Of a stretch of 64,000 nucleotides of DNA, positions 16,348-26,006 are shown piece by piece. This DNA is from Jejuia sp043557195 (GTDB taxonomy: Bacteria > Bacteroidota > Bacteroidia > Flavobacteriales > Flavobacteriaceae). A model generated the notes under the pieces. The model ran no database searches and was not told the DNA's origin. It saw nothing but the letters and a program-made list of their open reading frames with translations. Position numbers and translations under genes: made by a program. The stretch is from the NCBI GenBank assembly GCA_043557195.1, contig CP121314.1, positions 2,790,001 to 2,854,000 of the forward strand. The letters are read 5' to 3'. The first letter of the stretch is position 1, and each line of letters starts with the position of its first letter.

Positions 16348-19251
16348 ATGACAATTTTTTTTCAAATAAGTAGTAAACTTTCAGTTTTAGTAATATTCTT
16401 TTCTTTCCTAATGAATTTTGGATATTCGCAAGAAGCGAAGATAGATGGAGAATTGAAAAAGTGGCACAAAGTTACTTTAAATTTTGAAGGAGAAGATTTA
16501 AGTGAAGATGATGCGTCTAATCCATTTTTGAATTATCGGCTTAATGTGACGTTTAAACATAAGAATAAAACATATTTAGTTCCAGGTTTTTACGCAGCAG
16601 ATGGAAATGCAGCGGAAACGAGTGCTACCGCAGGCAAAGTTTGGCAAGTAAGATTTATGCCAGATGAAGTAGGGGAATGGCAGTATAAAGTGTCTTTTAG
16701 AAAAGGTGAAAACATAGCCGTGAGTCATGATGTGAATGCAGGTGTATCAGCGAGTTTTGATGGTGCTTCAGGGAAATTTACTATTGCTGAAAGTGGCACA
16801 AATGGTTCTCACTTCCAAGTAAAAGGTCGCCTAAAGTATGATGGTACACGATATTTAAAATATACAGACTCTAACGAACCATTCTTGAAAGGAGGAGCAG
16901 ATAGTCCAGAGAGTTTTTTAGCGTATTATGAGTTCGATCAAACGCCGCCATCTCATAAATACGAAGCCCATGCAAAAGATTGGAAACAAGACGATCCAAC
17001 ATGGCAAAATAGTAAAGGGAAAAATATTATTGGAGCATTAAATTATTTAGCTTCAAAAGGTATGAATTCTGTATATTTTTTAACGATGAATGTTCAAGGT
17101 GATGGTAAGGATGTATGGCCGTGGAATAATGAAAACGAACGTTATCGTTTTGATTGTAGCAAGTTAGACCAGTGGGAGGTTGTTTTTGATCATATGGATG
17201 ATTTAGGTTTGATGTTGCACATTGTTACCCAAGAAACCGAGAATGAATTGTTGTTGGACATTGGAGAATTAAAAACACAGCGTAAATTATACTATAGGGA
17301 GTTGATAGCACGTTTCTCGCATCATTTGGGAGTAACATGGAATTTAGGAGAGGAAAATGGTTGGCAACCATGGACACCAAAAGCTCAAAGTGATGATGAT
17401 AGAAAGGCTATGGCAAAATATATAAAAACGCAGGATCCATATAAAAACTTGGTGGTGTTACACACACATGCAGTACCTAAAGCTCAAGATTTATTTTTAA
17501 ATCCGTTATTAGGTTACGAATATTTAGATGGTCCATCTATGCAAACTCATCATCCTCACGAGGTGCATCATCTTATTGTAAAATGGATTAATGATTCTAA
17601 AAAGTCAGGAAAACAATGGGTAGTATGTCAAGATGAAATTGGACCAGCCGATACTGGAGCTAAACCAGATGCAGACGACCCTAGTCATGATGATATTAGG
17701 CATCATGTGTTATGGGGTAATTTAATGGCAGGCGGTGCTGGTGTAGAATGGTATTTTGGTTACAAATTTGCACACAATGATCTAAAATGTGAGGATTGGC
17801 GCTCTAGGGACATTCTTTGGGATCAAACGCGACATGCATTAGAGTTTTTTAAAACGCATGTGCCGTTTGAGAATATGTTTAGTGCTAATGGATTAACCGA
17901 TAATGGAACCGATTATGTTTTAGCAGAGCATGGCAACACATATGTGGTTTATTTACCTGAGGTAAAAGAGACAAAAATTAATTTGTTGAATACTAAAAAT
18001 AAATTCAGTATAAAATGGTACAACCCTAGAACAGGCGGTGCATTGCATAAGGGTAGTCTTACTAGTATCAAAGGAGGTGGAATGCGTTCTATCGGCTTGC
18101 CGCCTGATAATTCTAAAGATTGGGTGGCATTAATAGTTTCTAAGAATAAAGCTGAAAAACAAGCCGCTGCAGAGGAAAAGGTATGGCAGTTAAAGGCTAT
18201 AAAGGATTTTGAATTACTAGAAGATATAGCCACTTACTATATAGATAAAGGTAACGGTGCATTAGCAATTAACGCTGCAAATAAAGCGCAAAGAGATATT
18301 TTTGCTACTGTAAGAACAGTTTTTAAAGGGAAATCTGGAGTATACAAAGGGTTTTTAAAAACAATGACTGAAAATGATGGGGAATCTATTTATAGAGTTT
18401 TAGTTAATGGAGATGAAGCTGTAAGAGTTGAGAATCCAAAAACTAAAGCTAGTTTTGAAAATGTTACACACGATATTGGTCTATTAGTTTTGAATACAGG
18501 AGATATTATAGAGGTGCAATCTAAAGCTGTTACAAACGGCGAGATTCCTGAAAATGACGAAACAGCTTGGTCTAGAGGTCGATGGAATAGTTTAGAATTA
18601 TCACCAAAAGGCTTGATGTCTAATAAAAACGAGCAACTTAAAGCTTTACTAAAGGACAAAGAGTCATTTCAAGAAAAGTCTGGAAAAGTTGAAGTGGAAG
18701 CTGAAGCATTTCATCACAAATCGGCTAATAATTCACCACGCGAATGGTACGTTATTTCTAAAACTGAGCAGATGCCTTTTCAAGAAGCAAATTTCACAAA
18801 TCATTCAAATTCAGCTAGTGGCAATGCATATTTGGAAGCGTTACCAGATACACGTGTAACACATGACGATGACTTAATTGTAGAAGAAAACTTCTTTCCT
18901 ATCCCTGGGGTTGGTGGTACTGTTTCTTATAAAATAAATTTTGCTACACCGGGAAAGTATTATGTTTGGGTAAAAGCTTTTTCTACTGGCTCTGAGGATA
19001 ATGGTTTACATGTTGGTTTGGATGGCGAGTGGCCAGAGAGTGGTGCTAGAATGCAATGGTGTAAAGGTAAGAACCAATGGACATGGTCTTCAGCACAACG
19101 TACAGAAGAACAGCATTGTGGTGTTCCTCAGCATATATTTTTGAATATTTCTGAAGCAGGAGATCATATTGTCACTTTTTCAATGCGTGAAGATGGCTTT
19201 GAGTTTGATAAGTTTATCTTGGCATTAGATCCTAACTTCAAGCCAGAATAA
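16348..19251 (+). CDS. DUF5060-containing secreted putative glycoside hydrolase with C-terminal carbohydrate-binding-like domain
   Basis: The signal peptide ends at FGYSQEA (about residue 28). Residues about 35-140 form the DUF5060 beta-sandwich (KWHKVTLNFEG, PGFYAADGNA, GEWQYKVSF). A clan GH-A-like barrel follows, with candidate acid/base Glu in WNLGEENGW (about 336) and candidate nucleophile Glu in CQDEIGPAD (about 428). After about residue 640 come beta-rich domains. The last, about 780-967 (VEVEAEAFHH to FDKFILALD), looks like a CBM/golvesin-like sandwich. It is isolated, convergent with the GH29 operon and divergent from the kelch gene. I cannot assign a CAZy family. The substrate is presumed to be the same algal galactan because of the neighbours. 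Confidence 0.8.
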   Translation: MTIFFQISSKLSVLVIFFSFLMNFGYSQEAKIDGELKKWHKVTLNFEGEDLSEDDASNPFLNYRLNVTFKHKNKTYLVPGFYAADGNAAETSATAGKVWQVRFMPDEVGEWQYKVSFRKGENIAVSHDVNAGVSASFDGASGKFTIAESGTNGSHFQVKGRLKYDGTRYLKYTDSNEPFLKGGADSPESFLAYYEFDQTPPSHKYEAHAKDWKQDDPTWQNSKGKNIIGALNYLASKGMNSVYFLTMNVQGDGKDVWPWNNENERYRFDCSKLDQWEVVFDHMDDLGLMLHIVTQETENELLLDIGELKTQRKLYYRELIARFSHHLGVTWNLGEENGWQPWTPKAQSDDDRKAMAKYIKTQDPYKNLVVLHTHAVPKAQDLFLNPLLGYEYLDGPSMQTHHPHEVHHLIVKWINDSKKSGKQWVVCQDEIGPADTGAKPDADDPSHDDIRHHVLWGNLMAGGAGVEWYFGYKFAHNDLKCEDWRSRDILWDQTRHALEFFKTHVPFENMFSANGLTDNGTDYVLAEHGNTYVVYLPEVKETKINLLNTKNKFSIKWYNPRTGGALHKGSLTSIKGGGMRSIGLPPDNSKDWVALIVSKNKAEKQAAAEEKVWQLKAIKDFELLEDIATYYIDKGNGALAINAANKAQRDIFATVRTVFKGKSGVYKGFLKTMTENDGESIYRVLVNGDEAVRVENPKTKASFENVTHDIGLLVLNTGDIIEVQSKAVTNGEIPENDETAWSRGRWNSLELSPKGLMSNKNEQLKALLKDKESFQEKSGKVEVEAEAFHHKSANNSPREWYVISKTEQMPFQEANFTNHSNSASGNAYLEALPDTRVTHDDDLIVEENFFPIPGVGGTVSYKINFATPGKYYVWVKAFSTGSEDNGLHVGLDGEWPESGARMQWCKGKNQWTWSSAQRTEEQHCGVPQHIFLNISEAGDHIVTFSMREDGFEFDKFILALDPNFKPE

Positions 19252-19263
19252 GATAAGTTTATT

Positions 19264-20694
19264 TTAGTCTTCAGAAATCATTGAACTACCTATTTCTAGT
19301 TCAGTAATTATCGCATTATCGCCAACGGCATGATTAATTTCAATTTTGATGTAGCGGGATTTAGTTTCAGGAAAACTAAGGTTTCTATATTTACTACTAG
19401 CTTTCCAAGTAAAGTCAGCAATTTTGGTAAACGTAATGTTATCATCACTGTAATAAAGACTGCATGCTGTGATGTTGCCTTCTTCTAGTGCTGTTTCTGG
19501 AGCAGGTTTGCACCTATGATTTGGGACTATGGTTATTACGTCAAACGCTTTTAGTTCACCTAAATCTAGTGTTATATTCTGTGGAAAAATAGTATCTGAA
19601 ACCCAAGTGTAATAGTTTTTACCAGCTATTTTAGTACCGTCAATTAAGTAATCAGCATTTCCACTAGTTGCTTCTGCAGATTGAATAGGAATAGACTTTA
19701 CAATCTGTTTTCCTTGATGCGGAAGTGGCAGACGGTTGATGTCAGGTTGCCATTTTTGCCCTATTTCTGATAGTAAATTTATGTAAATAGGATCAAGCAA
19801 ACCATCTCTATTTGGCATACAATTCAACATGAAGTTGCAGTAACGGGCTTCACATGCCTTGAGTTTTTCAAGAATTACATCAATGCCATCGTTTGCCTTC
19901 ATACCGTTTGGAGTTTCTTCATTCCAAAACCAACCATTACCTTTTATGCTACAATGACCTAATGCAGATGCCATGGTGTTATCTTTAGGTGGAAAAGCAC
20001 CAAAAGGTCCTTCAAAATAAGGAATGTCAACATGGTAAGGCGCTTGTAAATGAGTATGATCTGTAATTAAACAATCTGGTTGAAGTTTTCTAATTAAATC
20101 ACGAATTTCGGTATAAGGCACTTCAGTATTATGTCCTATGCGCCAAAACCAGCCATCAATTACAAAATAATCTATTTTACCATAATTGGTCAGTAGTTCG
20201 GTAATTTGTCCTTTAATAAAATCTAGTTTTTCTGAAGTGATTTCACCTTTATCAATATCATGTGTACTGTCCCAAATAGAATAGTACAGTCCCACTCCCA
20301 ATCCTTTATTCCGAAACGCTTTAGTGTATTGTTTTACTATATCTTTTTTATAAGGTGTAGCAGCAACATCATAATCGGTATACTTACTATCCCAAAGGCA
20401 AAAACCTTCATGATGTTTAGTGGTTAATAGCCCAAATTTCATATTTGCTGAAATGGCAGCATCAGCCCATTGGTCACAATCTAGTTTGTCGGGATCAAAA
20501 TCTGTAATAGGGTAATTAGCCTCCCCCCAAGAAGCGCCATAAGACATAATGTTGTAACAAATAAACATGCCAAAACGTTTATCGATAAAATCGTCTTTGG
20601 CTTTTGCTATTCTATCAGAATAATCTAACCGTGTATTGCATGAAAAAAGCAATACAAAAACAGTAAATAATGATATTAATTTCTTTTTTTTCAA
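19264..20694 (-). CDS. GH29 alpha-L-fucosidase/alpha-L-galactosidase-like lipoprotein
   Basis: A lipoprotein signal ends at LFSCNT (about residue 19). The GH29 barrel follows (about 30-330), with RFGMFICYN, FGLLTTKHHEGFCLW (about 88-102) and the nucleophile Asp in YFVIDGWFW (about 178). Residues about 345-476 form a discoidin-like C-terminal domain (ATSGNADYLIDG, NITLDLGEL). In porphyran loci GH29 members remove alpha-L-galactose, which differs from fucose only by the 6-hydroxyl. With sulfatases, GH16 and GH117 next to it, that activity is as likely as classical fucosidase action. It is the last gene of the 12-gene minus-strand block, 16 bases after the GH117. Confidence 0.88.
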   Translation of the reverse strand: MKKKKLISLFTVFVLLFSCNTRLDYSDRIAKAKDDFIDKRFGMFICYNIMSYGASWGEANYPITDFDPDKLDCDQWADAAISANMKFGLLTTKHHEGFCLWDSKYTDYDVAATPYKKDIVKQYTKAFRNKGLGVGLYYSIWDSTHDIDKGEITSEKLDFIKGQITELLTNYGKIDYFVIDGWFWRIGHNTEVPYTEIRDLIRKLQPDCLITDHTHLQAPYHVDIPYFEGPFGAFPPKDNTMASALGHCSIKGNGWFWNEETPNGMKANDGIDVILEKLKACEARYCNFMLNCMPNRDGLLDPIYINLLSEIGQKWQPDINRLPLPHQGKQIVKSIPIQSAEATSGNADYLIDGTKIAGKNYYTWVSDTIFPQNITLDLGELKAFDVITIVPNHRCKPAPETALEEGNITACSLYYSDDNITFTKIADFTWKASSKYRNLSFPETKSRYIKIEINHAVGDNAIITELEIGSSMISED

Positions 20695-20710
20695 AAGACG
20701 AAAAATGAAT

Positions 20711-22000
20711 TTATTGAGCTTTCAAAACTACAGTAGCCTTATTGATTCGGTCTCTTTGCTCTCCATTCAATCCCATTTTAAAATAGAATTCTGGTTTTAA
20801 ATAAGTATGATTTCTTTTCATGATCGGATCATTTACATCTTGACTTAAATCACAATCAAAGCGCGCTAAAATTGCATGGTTTTTATCCCAAGTTGTTGCG
20901 TTTGTAAAATGCGAAATACCCCAAGTTATACCTCGACCATCTTTAGTATTGGTAAAGGCATCTGGAATAAAAGGGCCAGCTGCAACAGGGAAATAAGATG
21001 AAATAGCTGCAATATCAAAGTTTACACCATCTTCAGCATATTGAATGGTGTAATGTTCGTTGCCATCACGTATTACTAAAGCCGCAATACCATCTTTAAA
21101 AGGGAACATTGTGGTTTCATGTCCAGAATTCATAATTGGGTTTAGTGGATGTTTTTCAAAAGGGCCTAAAGGATCATCAGCAATAGCTAAACCTTGCATT
21201 CTGATGAGATTGGGTTGACCATTAAAATCGGATTTATAGTATAAGTAAATTTTATCTTTATATACTAACGGATAAGGATCGTGAATTGAATACTGATCCC
21301 ATTCGCCTTCACCGCCATTAGGAATTACAATTTGGTTGTGAGGCGTCCAAGGCCCATTGGGCGAATCGGCATAAGAAACAGCTACAGGGCAATCGTCACC
21401 ACGTTTACCACTAACTTCCATAAAACCTTGATAGTACAGATACCATTTTCCTTTCCATTCTAAGATATCGGTGGTTGTAACAGAACGCCAGCCTACCTGT
21501 GGTTTAGGAGGTCTTGGAACTGCAACGCCTTGTTCTTCCCAAGTAAACCCATCTTCACTGGTAGCGTACCAAATTTCTGATAAATCCCAATCTGCTGAAG
21601 GAATTACATCTGTAGCCTTATCTGCATTTTTCGTACCAACAGGAGGTGTTGCCGTATTTCTGTAAGTATACCAAACATAGTATTTGCCATCATGAAATAT
21701 AACTTTAGAAGGATCTCTTCTTGAAATAGTACCATCATGATTGTTGTAGTTAAACCCTTTAAGTTCGGTGTATTTAAATTGCGTATACAATTCATTATCC
21801 TGCGGAGTAGCCCCCATATAACGATCATAATTTCTCTCTAAACCTTTGCTTAAAGCAATATTTGGTTTTGTTTTAGGGAGTTTAAAGGGGAATGGAGTAT
21901 TTTCTTTTTTTGGGTCTTCAACTACTTCCGTTTCTTTTTTGCATCCTACTAGTAATAAACAACCAATGAATGTTATTAATGAAATTTTTTTTATTGTCAT
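20711..22000 (-). CDS. GH117 lipoprotein, alpha-1,3-(3,6-anhydro)-L-galactosidase-like
   Basis: The signal ends at LLVGCKK (about residue 20). All three GH117 positions are present: SRRDPSKVI (Asp about 97), SIHDPYPLVY (Asp about 241) and NSGHETTMF (His about 293). It is very similar over its full length to the GH117 at 26007 and more distant from the one at 13560, so the first two form a subgroup. It would act on the non-reducing end of agaran oligosaccharides after GH16 cleavage. A second clade may accept modified (sulfated or methylated) units; this is only a suggestion. The leader before its ATG carries an ACTAAACTTAAA string rather than a Shine-Dalgarno site. Confidence 0.92.
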   Translation of the reverse strand: MTIKKISLITFIGCLLLVGCKKETEVVEDPKKENTPFPFKLPKTKPNIALSKGLERNYDRYMGATPQDNELYTQFKYTELKGFNYNNHDGTISRRDPSKVIFHDGKYYVWYTYRNTATPPVGTKNADKATDVIPSADWDLSEIWYATSEDGFTWEEQGVAVPRPPKPQVGWRSVTTTDILEWKGKWYLYYQGFMEVSGKRGDDCPVAVSYADSPNGPWTPHNQIVIPNGGEGEWDQYSIHDPYPLVYKDKIYLYYKSDFNGQPNLIRMQGLAIADDPLGPFEKHPLNPIMNSGHETTMFPFKDGIAALVIRDGNEHYTIQYAEDGVNFDIAAISSYFPVAAGPFIPDAFTNTKDGRGITWGISHFTNATTWDKNHAILARFDCDLSQDVNDPIMKRNHTYLKPEFYFKMGLNGEQRDRINKATVVLKAQ

Positions 22001-22043
22001 TTCGTTTAAGTTTAGTAATTGTGATTTAGTAATATTGATAAGC

Positions 22044-23528
22044 TTATTTTATTTCAATGGAAGTTCGTTTTTTAGCTTTTTCTTCAAGTTCTTTATGAAG
22101 CTTTTTGTAAAGTTCAAGCCGCTTTTTTTGGTATGCGTTAGCTTGAAGCCATGTTATGTTTTTATTACTAGCATTCCAAGTATTCCATAGTTCTGCTAGA
22201 GTTTTACGTTCTATAGAGTTTGTTGTGATAATATTGGTTGATTCATAAGGGTCTTTAACCATATCATATAGTTCAGGATCTGGTTTTTTGTGCTCTAATA
22301 AAAATTTAGATTTTACCGTGCGTACACTCCAACCTTTACCTTCGCTTGCGCGCCAAAATAAAGCATTATGGGGAGAATCGTTTTTTTGTCCATTTAGGTA
22401 AGGTGTTAAATTCATACCATCTAGGTTTGCCTCACTAATATCCGAATTACCTAATGCAAGAGCAGTTGCAGCAATATCAAGAGCCGATACGAGACCATCA
22501 AATGTTTTAGGTGTTTTTATACCTTTGGGCCAATGTACAAAAAAGGGTACATGACTTCCACCTTCATACATAGAACCTTTAGCAGCCTTAAATGGGTAAT
22601 TACTACCTATAGGACCTTTTACATATTTAGATTTTAATACTCCGCCATTATCTGATAGGAAGAAAATAATTGTATTATCTAATTTGCCAGTTTCTGTTAA
22701 AGCATTAATAACCATGCCAATACCTCTATCCATTTCGTCTATCATAGCGGCATATATACGTCTAGATCTTTCTTTGATATGTTTATACTTGTTAATGGTT
22801 TCTTTTGGAGCTTGTAAAGGTAAATGAGGCGCATTATAAGCAAGATATAACATGAATGGATTATTGCCTGGTTGTTTTACAAAATCTGCTGCATTTCTGC
22901 TTAATGCAGTGGTGAGATATTCACTAAACTCACCAGCACCGCCATTTAACGATAACGGTAAAAAGCATCCTTCATTTTGAGAATACAAAGGTTTACCTTC
23001 ATCATTTACTAAGGGTAATGTTGAATTTACAGTGTCTGGGAAATAGTCGTGACCTCCAGATAAAAAACCATAAAAATGATCAAAACCTCTGTTATTTGGG
23101 TGGTAAGGTGGTGCTGCTCCCATATGCCATTTCCCTACAATTCCAGTTTTATATCCTACCTCCTGTAAACGTTTTGCAAAGGTTTTTTCTTCTAATGGTA
23201 AACCCATATGTAAATCAAAAGGGGAGTAAGTAGGATTAATTTCCATACCAAATCTAGCTTGGTAACGTCCAGTAATTAAACCAGCTCTAGAAGGTCCACA
23301 ATAAGGATGTGTGACATAGCCATTTTTGAAAATCATACCATTGTTAGCAAGTCTATCTATATTTGGTGTGAAAATATCTTTGCTTCCAGTGTAGCCTAAA
23401 TCGTTATAACCTAAATCATCCGCTAAAATAACCAGTATGTTTGGTCGTTCTTGCGCAAAGGTGTGACTTGTTAATGCTATATATAATAGTGCGCATAGAG
23501 TGTTTTTTACAGCAGTTTTTTTGTTCAT
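22044..23528 (-). CDS. Secreted type I sulfatase (formylglycine-dependent)
   Basis: A Sec signal ends at HTFAQERP (about residue 26). The alkaline-phosphatase-fold sulfatase domain starts with the metal-binding ILADDLGYND and has the formylglycine motif CGPSRAGLITG (CxPSR, Cys about 78) and the later metal/Asp-Asn site FFLSDNGG (about 292). At 494 residues it has normal length. It resembles arylsulfatase A-like enzymes that act on algal galactans. Maturation of the Cys requires an anaerobic or FGE-type maturase, which is not in this window. It lies between a GH16 and a GH117, so removal of galactose sulfates blocking exo-enzymes is the expected role. Confidence 0.92.
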   Translation of the reverse strand: MNKKTAVKNTLCALLYIALTSHTFAQERPNILVILADDLGYNDLGYTGSKDIFTPNIDRLANNGMIFKNGYVTHPYCGPSRAGLITGRYQARFGMEINPTYSPFDLHMGLPLEEKTFAKRLQEVGYKTGIVGKWHMGAAPPYHPNNRGFDHFYGFLSGGHDYFPDTVNSTLPLVNDEGKPLYSQNEGCFLPLSLNGGAGEFSEYLTTALSRNAADFVKQPGNNPFMLYLAYNAPHLPLQAPKETINKYKHIKERSRRIYAAMIDEMDRGIGMVINALTETGKLDNTIIFFLSDNGGVLKSKYVKGPIGSNYPFKAAKGSMYEGGSHVPFFVHWPKGIKTPKTFDGLVSALDIAATALALGNSDISEANLDGMNLTPYLNGQKNDSPHNALFWRASEGKGWSVRTVKSKFLLEHKKPDPELYDMVKDPYESTNIITTNSIERKTLAELWNTWNASNKNITWLQANAYQKKRLELYKKLHKELEEKAKKRTSIEIK

Positions 23529-23574
23529 TTTAAATATTAAGTTTTTATTATTATTGAGTTTAAAGAAAAAATAG

Positions 23575-24441
23575 TTACTTCATTTTCCAAGCTCTGAAAT
23601 ACTTTACATGATATTCACCATCTAAACGATTATCATCAGGAAGCGCCCCAAACCATTTATTAGATTCACAATTAAAATTCACTTCTAAAGGTTGGTGCCA
23701 ATGCGTGTTTTTTGCTTCTCTAAATAGAATGCCATCAACGTAAAAGCGAATATATTCTTTGGTCCACTCTAAACCCCAAACATGATAATCGGCTTGTAAT
23801 TCTTTAGGAAAATAGTATTTTTTATTTCTAGAAAAATGTTTTTTAACATCACCTTTATCTTTTGGTGATTTAAATACATGAATGTTCGAATTTAAATCAT
23901 GTCTGTTATATTCTAACCCAGGTGCATTTTCGCAAATGTCAATTTCTGTCCACCAATTTTTGGAAACATTGGTCATCCAAAACCCAGACACCCAAGGCGC
24001 ATCCATTAATTTTGCCTCTGTTTCGAAATAACCATACAGAAATTTGTTTTTACTTTTTATAAAACCCGTGGTATGGGTAAAACCTTCTGGTAATTTTTCG
24101 TTACCATGTTGATTAACACGAATAACCAATTCACCATCTTCTAATTTCACATTCGAACCATGAAAATAAGTTGGTGCTCTACCTTTCCATTTTGGATTAT
24201 TTGGATACCATTTTATTTGGTTTAGTTCTTCAGAATCAAATTCATCGGAATATTGCTTCAACAATTTCCATTTTTTTAAATTCTTTTGGTCAGACAAAGG
24301 AAATTTATCGTTTTGCCTAACAATTGCCAGTTTAAGATTTACAGAATCTGTATAATTCTTTTTTGGAATAGTGAGGTCTTGTGCAATACAGAAATTTCCT
24401 GAGAGGTAAAGCACAAATAAGATAATTTGTATTTTAGGCAT
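23575..24441 (-). CDS. GH16 endo-galactanase (agarase/porphyranase/carrageenase-like)
   Basis: A signal peptide ends near FCIAQDL (about residue 20). The jelly-roll of a GH16 enzyme follows, with the retaining active-site strand in WWTEIDICENAPG. The ExDxxE triplet (about 164-169) provides nucleophile and acid/base. Other typical stretches are SDEFDSEELN at the start, FLYGYFETEAKLMDAPWVSGFW and HVWGLEWTKEYIRFYVDG. At 288 residues it is essentially a single catalytic domain without a CBM or sorting domain. It probably makes internal cuts in a beta-galactan; the precise linkage (agarose, porphyran or furcellaran) cannot be read off. It is flanked by two sulfatases in the same operon. Confidence 0.9.
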   Translation of the reverse strand: MPKIQIILFVLYLSGNFCIAQDLTIPKKNYTDSVNLKLAIVRQNDKFPLSDQKNLKKWKLLKQYSDEFDSEELNQIKWYPNNPKWKGRAPTYFHGSNVKLEDGELVIRVNQHGNEKLPEGFTHTTGFIKSKNKFLYGYFETEAKLMDAPWVSGFWMTNVSKNWWTEIDICENAPGLEYNRHDLNSNIHVFKSPKDKGDVKKHFSRNKKYYFPKELQADYHVWGLEWTKEYIRFYVDGILFREAKNTHWHQPLEVNFNCESNKWFGALPDDNRLDGEYHVKYFRAWKMK

Positions 24442-24528
24442 AATGATTTTACTTTTTCGTAAAACTACGCCTTAATGAAATTGAATAGGGCTATTTTTAG
24501 TTCTAAAAAAGAAACATATAGTTTAGAA

Positions 24529-25992
24529 TTAGTTGTTTTGAAGTAGAATATTGTTCCAATATTCCAATAATTCTTCATCTGAAATATTTTCAGGTAGCCC
24601 TAATTTCTTCATTTTAACTTTGAAATAGTTTTGAGATGCCGTTTTTCCCTTTTGAATAGTTTCTTCAGATTCTGTAATTTGGTTTTTGTCGTACGTTTTA
24701 AGGTTTTCTTGTAGAACTGATTTTAATCGGTTAAAATCAGTTTTATAAGACTCGTTTGTGACAAGATTGGTAAATTCATTAGGGTCATTATCCAAATCAT
24801 ATAATTCGAACTCTGGTCTATTTTCTGCCATAAATTGATTGAAAGGAACTGGTAATTCGCCTTTTCTATGAAGTGTTCTATACAATGTGAACGCAGGATA
24901 TTCGCTTCTTTTATAACTTGATAGTTGCATCCAAGGTCTTTCTGGTTCTTGATTCCAAATCAGTTTATAACGACCATCGGTTATGCTTCTGATAGCATCT
25001 GGAGCATCACCTGCTCTACCTCTAAAGCCATATACATAATCTCTCTTTTCTTGGTCATCTCCAATAAATACCTTGCCATGCAATTTATATGGCGTTTCTA
25101 ATTCTGAAATTTTCAAAGTAGTGGCGGCAACATCCACCAAACTTACCAACCTTTTATCCACTTTATTGGCATCAACTTTATTTGGCCATCTCACTATTAA
25201 AGGGATTTGCAAACCACCTTCATATAAAAATTGTTTATCTCTTAAATGTGGACGCCCATGGTCGCCAAAAAAGAAGACTATTGTATTATCTGCTATACCT
25301 TCTTCCTCTAAACGTTTCATTATCCAACCCACTCTATCATCACAATGTTGCACAGATTCAAGATATAATGCCCAATCTGCTTTTATTAAAGGGTGGTCCA
25401 GATAACAACCAGGAAGTGTTACTGTATCAGGATTTATCGGATTTTTTTCATCTTTTAAGAAGGTTCTATGTGGATATTTAATTTGAATTTGGGCAAAAAA
25501 TGGTTGTCCTTCAGCACGTTCACTCCAATCATTTCCATAGTATTTAATATCGGGAACAAAATTATAATCTCGCTTCCCTGGTTTTTTTAGATAATCTTTA
25601 CCACTACCATTAGTAATAAAATAGCCAGCTTCTTTAAAATAATCGGGTATAGGTTTTATACTATCAGGCAACTGGGTCATATTAATAGTTCTGTGGTCTA
25701 AACTATTTACTGCTGTTGGATACATTCCTGTTATTAAAGACGACCTACTTGTGGAACAAATAGGGGCATTGGCATAGGCATTGGTATATAAAGTGCCTTG
25801 TTGAGCCAACTTATCAAGGTGCGGTGTTTTTACGTCTGGATTTCCATAACATGCCAACTCCCTGCCCAAATCATCGGAGTTAATCCAAATAATGTTTGGG
25901 CGTTGTTGTACTATTGTTTTTTCTACTTTTGTTTTTTTACAAGAAGTTGTTAACGTAAGTACTAGCGATGCTACGATTATTAGTTTATTCAT
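24529..25992 (-). CDS. Sulfatase-family lipoprotein with variant CSTSR motif
   Basis: A lipoprotein-type signal ends at LTTSCKK (about residue 18). The fold is that of type I sulfatases: WINSDDLGRELACYG (metal Asp pair), ICSTSRSSLITG (about 79-90), and FFGDHGRPHLRDK (about 243), a motif typical of the SGSH/iduronate-sulfatase-like branch. The formylglycine motif reads C-S-T-S-R rather than C-x-P/A-S-R, so the third position is Thr. The Cys and Arg needed for maturation remain. It lies between a GH117 and a GH16. Sulfate removal from galactan oligosaccharides is the likely role. It is unlike the sulfatase at 22044, which suggests a different sulfate position. Confidence 0.88.
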   Translation of the reverse strand: MNKLIIVASLVLTLTTSCKKTKVEKTIVQQRPNIIWINSDDLGRELACYGNPDVKTPHLDKLAQQGTLYTNAYANAPICSTSRSSLITGMYPTAVNSLDHRTINMTQLPDSIKPIPDYFKEAGYFITNGSGKDYLKKPGKRDYNFVPDIKYYGNDWSERAEGQPFFAQIQIKYPHRTFLKDEKNPINPDTVTLPGCYLDHPLIKADWALYLESVQHCDDRVGWIMKRLEEEGIADNTIVFFFGDHGRPHLRDKQFLYEGGLQIPLIVRWPNKVDANKVDKRLVSLVDVAATTLKISELETPYKLHGKVFIGDDQEKRDYVYGFRGRAGDAPDAIRSITDGRYKLIWNQEPERPWMQLSSYKRSEYPAFTLYRTLHRKGELPVPFNQFMAENRPEFELYDLDNDPNEFTNLVTNESYKTDFNRLKSVLQENLKTYDKNQITESEETIQKGKTASQNYFKVKMKKLGLPENISDEELLEYWNNILLQNN

Positions 25993-26006
25993 TTTTTTTG
26001 TGCATT

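Noticed and set aside
24480..24520. TTTTTAG-TT-CTAAAAA inverted repeat after the sulfatase gene
   Set aside because: The stem is almost pure A/T with a two-base loop, so it is unlikely to be a terminator, and genes continue in the same direction on both sides.
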